Shown here: piece by piece, positions 61,013 through 64,000 of the stretch
How positions within the stretch are numbered: the stretch's first letter is position 1
Layout of the letters: every line of letters begins with the position of its first letter
DNA from: an uncultured bacterium
GTDB lineage: Bacteria > Bacillota > Clostridia > Lachnospirales > Lachnospiraceae
Assembly: GCA_947073545.1 (NCBI GenBank)
Contig: CAMTMP010000006.1
Coordinates: 62,001 to 126,000 of the forward strand
Length of the DNA: 64,000 nt
Direction: 5' to 3'
Translations under genes and position numbers: made by a program
Notes under the pieces: model-generated
Told to the model about the DNA's origin: nothing
Databases searched by the model: none
Seen by the model: only the letters and a program-made list of their open reading frames with translations

Positions 61013-62155
61013 TTACCGCATCCGCCCCTTCATCCGCCGTTCCAGTTTCTCCGTAATCCGGTACTTTTCTACAAACGAACGGATGGCATTGATAAGTTGG
61101 TTCATAGAATAAGCCATAATGACGTGCTTTTTGCGCAGCAGAGGTATAATTACCGTGTTCCGCACAAATCCCTTCTGGGAGGGAACGATGGTTGGCGCAG
61201 ATTGTATATAAGAAATACTGTCACATTTGAGGAGATTTCTTATGTTTACACGGAATGAACCGGAACCGCGCGATTGCTTTTGAGCGGATAATGCCGCAAG
61301 ATTATCCAGCTGCAGCAGCGCATTCCGGCATTGCTGTACATAAGTGTATTCTTCTATAATATTCGCTGAAATTTTGTGACTCACAAGCTGCCCGCGCACA
61401 TAGGACATCAGCTTACGCTGCCTTTTCTCCAGATCAGGGCGGTATTTTTCCGAACTGCTGTGCGTCTCCGACTGTGGATTGGTATTCCAGTAATAAAGAA
61501 TATCAGCCAAAGTAGAGATCCTTTCGGCGCACAAAAAGAGCTGCAGCAGCATAATAAAGTCGTCTTCGTGTGTAACAAATGTCCGGAACTTCATAGCGTT
61601 TTCGTCGATAAGTTTTTTGGAGATAACGCATTTCCATATGCTCATATAGATGCTGATCTCATCGTGGGCGTGCACAGCGAAGCCCTTAAAAAGCATGGGA
61701 AGCAGCAACTTTTCCGTGACAGACTGCCCTTCATATATATGATCCGTATAATGCTCGAAAACAACGATTCCGCCGTTCTTTTTCTGCCTGTAAGAGCCGC
61801 AGAGAGCCGCCTGAGTTCCGTCTGCATCGATTCGGGTCAGCATTTTCTGATACATTTCTTCGGAAACTCGGTCATCCTGGTCACAGAAACCGATATAGTC
61901 GCCTGTGGCGTGAGCAAGGCCGAAGTTTCTTGCCTCGCCGATCCCCTCATTTTCCTTGTGGTATACTTTTATGCGGGTGTCGGATTTGGCCAACTGTCTG
62001 CAAAGCACGAGGGAACTGTCAGTGGAACCGTCGTCGATCAGGAGAAGCTCCAGATTTTGATAGGTAGAGCTTAAGAGGCTTTGGACAGTATTCTCTATGT
62101 ACTTTTCTCCGTTGTAGACGGGAATGATAATGCTTAATTTGGATTTTACGCCCAT
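61013..62155 (-). CDS. Family-2 glycosyltransferase
   Basis: 380 aa. GT-A domain in the first ~220 residues: LSIIIPVYNGEKYIENTVQSLL, LLLIDDGSTDSS, NEGIGEARNFGLAHATGDYIGFCDQDDRV (DxD), FVTHEDDFIMLLQLFL. The C-terminal ~130 residues are helical and basic. Likely envelope or capsule sugar transfer. Its stop is directly next to that of the family-4 gene. Confidence 0.9.
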   Translation of the reverse strand: MGVKSKLSIIIPVYNGEKYIENTVQSLLSSTYQNLELLLIDDGSTDSSLVLCRQLAKSDTRIKVYHKENEGIGEARNFGLAHATGDYIGFCDQDDRVSEEMYQKMLTRIDADGTQAALCGSYRQKKNGGIVVFEHYTDHIYEGQSVTEKLLLPMLFKGFAVHAHDEISIYMSIWKCVISKKLIDENAMKFRTFVTHEDDFIMLLQLFLCAERISTLADILYYWNTNPQSETHSSSEKYRPDLEKRQRKLMSYVRGQLVSHKISANIIEEYTYVQQCRNALLQLDNLAALSAQKQSRGSGSFRVNIRNLLKCDSISYIQSAPTIVPSQKGFVRNTVIIPLLRKKHVIMAYSMNQLINAIRSFVEKYRITEKLERRMKGRMR

Positions 62156-62289
62156 GAGCGGATAATGACCTCCCGGATCGTGAAATTAATATGTTTTGGA
62201 GCAGATTTATCATACCATGAAATTGCAATCCGTGCAATTTATGCATGCAATGGGAGCGGTGGAAAGAAGCACTTACATGCGCCATTTAC

Positions 62290-62320
62290 GTAACAGTTCA
62301 GCTTTCGGCTTCACTGTTAC
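62290..62320 (+). terminator. Hairpin upstream of the 63-aa gene
   Basis: GTAACAGT / ACTGTTAC arms with a 15-base loop, ending just before the -35 box at 62324. Either an operator or a terminator of upstream transcription. Confidence 0.4.
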
Positions 62321-62323
62321 CCC

Positions 62324-62352
62324 TTTACACCTTTTGGGGATATTGCTATACT
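62324..62352 (+). promoter_or_regulatory. Promoter of the 63-aa gene
   Basis: TTTACA, 17 bases, TATACT. Predicted start near 62359, 40 bases before the ATG. Confidence 0.65.
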
Positions 62353-62399
62353 CATATTGTAGGAATCAATATTAGACACGATAGAAAGCAGGTGATTAG

Positions 62400-62591
62400 A
62401 TGCCCTCCAACGGTGAAATTGTTAAGGACGTAGTTGAACAGTTCCAGAAGGTACAGGCACATATGAAAAACGCCAGAGAAGAAAATGCGACGAAAACATA
62501 TGAAGGATTAAAGAAAGATTATAAATCTTTAAAAGCAATATTAAATTCTCTGGGCGTGAACCTGACGGACATTGACGAAATAAAAGAATAG
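62400..62591 (+). CDS. Small charged helical protein of unknown function
   Basis: 63 aa, rich in Lys/Glu, predicted mostly helical (EIVKDVVEQFQKVQAHMKNA, then a second helix to ILNSLGV). AGGTGA lies 7 bases before the ATG, it has its own consensus promoter, and a terminator follows, so it is a real self-contained gene. I recognise no family. No signal peptide. Confidence 0.7.
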   Translation: MPSNGEIVKDVVEQFQKVQAHMKNAREENATKTYEGLKKDYKSLKAILNSLGVNLTDIDEIKE

Positions 62592-62604
62592 CAGCAGATT
62601 AAGG

Positions 62605-62650
62605 GCGCAGAGTCTTTCGTATAACCAAACACGGCTCTGCGTCTTATTTA
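62605..62650 (+). terminator. Terminator of the 63-aa gene
   Basis: CGCAGAG (62606-62612) / CTCTGCG (62635-62641) stem followed by TCTTATTTATT. Confidence 0.65.
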
Positions 62651-62679
62651 TTATAGTAAGGGAAAGTCAGGATCAAAAC

Positions 62680-63627
62680 ATGAAAGAGATAGAAGAACGG
62701 CAGGAAACAACGATAACTCAGGAGACGCCACTGGTTTCCATTATTGTACCAGTGTATCAGGTGAAAGAGTATATCAGTGAATGTGTGGAGTCGCTGCTTG
62801 CCCAGACTTATACGAATCTGGAGATTCTGCTGGTGGACGATGGCAGTACGGATGGGTCCGGGGAGATATGTGATGAATATGCGGCCAAGAATAGCAGAGT
62901 GCGGGTAGTGCATCAGGGAAATCAGGGACTTTCGGCGGCCAGAAATACCGGGATTGAGATTGCAAAAGGTGAGTATTTGGCGTTTGTAGATTCTGACGAT
63001 GTGGTGATGCCTGCCTTTATAGAGACTTTATATGAACTTTTGGGGAAATATCAGGCGGATATTGCGGCCTGTGCTTTTATCAAATGCCCGACTGAGAACT
63101 TGGGGCGTGTCAAGAATAAACTTTCAAGTATGGAGGCCGGAAGCGGCGAATATGACAGTGCAGATAATAGGCTGATGGCGCGGTGCAGGCGGGCAGAGCG
63201 TGAAGAACTATGTATGACTTCGGAACAAATGCTGCGCCAGTGGCATGGGAAATATAAAAAATGGGAGACTGTCGCGTGGAATAAGTTATACCGGAGACAG
63301 ATTTTTGGGGGAATAAGAGAGGTGCCTTCAGTGCGTTTTCCGGCCGGCCGGAGACATGAGGATGTACTCACCAGTCATCTGTTTACTGCAAATGCCGGGC
63401 GTGTCGCAATAACCGCGACCCCCCTTTATTTATACCGGGAAAGACCGGGAAGCATCACAGACCGGCGCGTTATGATGGGGTTTAGAAGTGAGAACCTTCG
63501 CGCCCAGAGAGAGCGAATGGCGTTCTTTAGGGAGAGACGGTATTGGCGGGCGTATTTGAATCTGTGGTGGGGGTATGTATTGCATTTGGGGTGGTTTGGG
63601 TGGAAATGGGTAACGGGAAAGAGGTAA
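62680..63627 (+). CDS. Family-2 glycosyltransferase
   Basis: 315 aa. GT-A domain: VSIIVPVYQVKEYISECVESLLAQTY, ILLVDDGSTDGSGEICDEYA, NQGLSAARNTGIEIAKGEYLAFVDSDDVV (DxD), WNKLYRRQIFGGIREVPSVRFPAGRRHEDVLT, LYLYRERPGSIT. The C-terminus is short and aromatic, without a clear membrane helix. Same general class as the gene at 61013 and probably from the same polysaccharide pathway. Moderate ribosome-binding site AGGA. Confidence 0.9.
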   Translation: MKEIEERQETTITQETPLVSIIVPVYQVKEYISECVESLLAQTYTNLEILLVDDGSTDGSGEICDEYAAKNSRVRVVHQGNQGLSAARNTGIEIAKGEYLAFVDSDDVVMPAFIETLYELLGKYQADIAACAFIKCPTENLGRVKNKLSSMEAGSGEYDSADNRLMARCRRAEREELCMTSEQMLRQWHGKYKKWETVAWNKLYRRQIFGGIREVPSVRFPAGRRHEDVLTSHLFTANAGRVAITATPLYLYRERPGSITDRRVMMGFRSENLRAQRERMAFFRERRYWRAYLNLWWGYVLHLGWFGWKWVTGKR

Positions 63628-63633
63628 TTTGCG

Positions 63634-64000
63634 TTAATCAAGATTCCCGTTATTTGCCAGCACATGCATATCAATTCGCTGAACAAAAGGTTTTATTGCT
63701 TCTTCACGCCAGGTATAAATCAGATATTGATTTTTGCGGTCAAACAAAAGAGTTATTTTCTTTTGGAAAGGGCAGGCGGTTTCATATTCTGTTATGTGCA
63801 GGGAAGCTTTGTATTTGTTTTTCAATTCCCAAACATCCATTAATCCGATACCTGTGCCGCCAGTTTCTGCATGTGTTGTAGCTGCTCGTATTCCCAAGTC
63901 TGTAAGAACAGAGATCTCAAATGGTATACCAGAGTCGGACAGCTCGATGAAAGGATATTTCCCATGCCGATATATCTGCAGCTTTATATCTCGGGAAAGG
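63634..64000 (-). CDS. GHKL-type histidine kinase, C-terminal part (truncated by window edge)
   Basis: The last ~122 codons of a gene entering from the right edge. The frame stays open from 64000 to TAA 63634. The ATPase G-box is visible as GGTGIGLMDVWELKNKY with a preceding IELSDSGIPFEISVLTDLGIRAA. It matches the HATPase_c_5 (GHKL) type, as in AgrC-like kinases. The apparent internal start in the middle of this segment is not a gene start. Confidence 0.8.
   Translation of the reverse strand, partial: LSRDIKLQIYRHGKYPFIELSDSGIPFEISVLTDLGIRAATTHAETGGTGIGLMDVWELKNKYKASLHITEYETACPFQKKITLLFDRKNQYLIYTWREEAIKPFVQRIDMHVLANNGNLD

Noticed and set aside
63634..63897. An 87-aa stand-alone protein at the right edge
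   Set aside because: The frame is open to the window edge and carries a GHKL ATPase motif, so it is the end of a longer kinase gene.
1..64000. tRNA, rRNA, CRISPR arrays or insertion sequences
   Set aside because: None recognised. The tandem repeats at 47654-47873 are only two units without spacers and are not CRISPR.

Overview
The window reads as chromosome of an anaerobic, spore-forming, low-GC Gram-positive bacterium, most like a gut Lachnospiraceae (Clostridia). The pointers are the contiguous [FeFe]-hydrogenase maturases HydE-HydG-HydF, an SpmB spore maturation protein, an FtsE-FtsX-PcsB division cluster, many CUT2-type sugar ABC transporters with ChvE- and YtfQ-like lipoproteins, and strong Shine-Dalgarno sequences with frequent TTG/GTG starts. 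I see no rRNA, tRNA, CRISPR array or insertion sequence.

Layout. 1-6.5 kb: a truncated GHKL kinase with its LytTR regulator, small lipoprotein genes, a hemerythrin protein divergent from a Cu/Zn-SOD-like protein, an InlB-repeat surface protein and a small vWA-like protein. 6.6-14.9 kb: a membrane-anchored sugar-binding sensor, a NarL-type histidine kinase with an apparent in-frame deletion, its response regulator and an orphan family-1 solute-binding protein, then a ChvE/XylF-type ABC transporter (ATPase, permease, binding lipoprotein). 15-24.9 kb: uridine phosphorylase, an FAD protein, a ROK fructokinase, an SGNH esterase, an Mrr-like nuclease, SpmB, a FabT-like MarR regulator with its operator, a DUF885 peptidase and a diguanylate cyclase. 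25-35.8 kb: a second sugar module with the same logic (YesM-type kinase, anchored binding protein, YesN-type regulator), a GntR/LacI-type AraR-like repressor, and YtfQ-YtfR-YtfT-YjfF. 36-42.9 kb: hydE, hydG, hydF, acyl-ACP thioesterase, CvfB-like S1 protein and a CPBP protease. 43-52.4 kb: YjfB-like peptide, CdaR-like regulator, ftsE, ftsX, pcsB/envC-like hydrolase, ctpA, a GT-C glycosyltransferase and its DPM-like partner. 59.8-64 kb: three glycosyltransferases, a 63-aa protein with its own promoter, and the C-terminus of another GHKL kinase.

The most interesting locus is 52.5-59.7 kb. Two long, divergent, convergently oriented Ig-like surface-protein genes carry an 80-bp inverted repeat (77/80 identical, first 37 bp perfect) at their 5' ends. 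Only the left copy has a promoter, a Shine-Dalgarno sequence and an ATG, and these lie just outside the repeat. The right copy begins inside the repeat with no ribosome-binding site. A tyrosine recombinase lies immediately beyond it. Inverting about 5.9 kb between the repeats would put the silent gene, in frame, behind the fixed promoter and start codon. I interpret this as a two-state surface-antigen switch with its own recombinase. It is inferred from sequence layout only.

Both sugar modules pair a non-lipidated, signal-anchored sugar-binding protein with a two-component system and then an ABC transporter, so external sugar is probably sensed by the anchored binding protein and relayed to transporter expression. 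The division block follows the known logic in which FtsEX gates a PcsB-type hydrolase. CtpA and the GT-C/GT2 pair that follow are also envelope functions.
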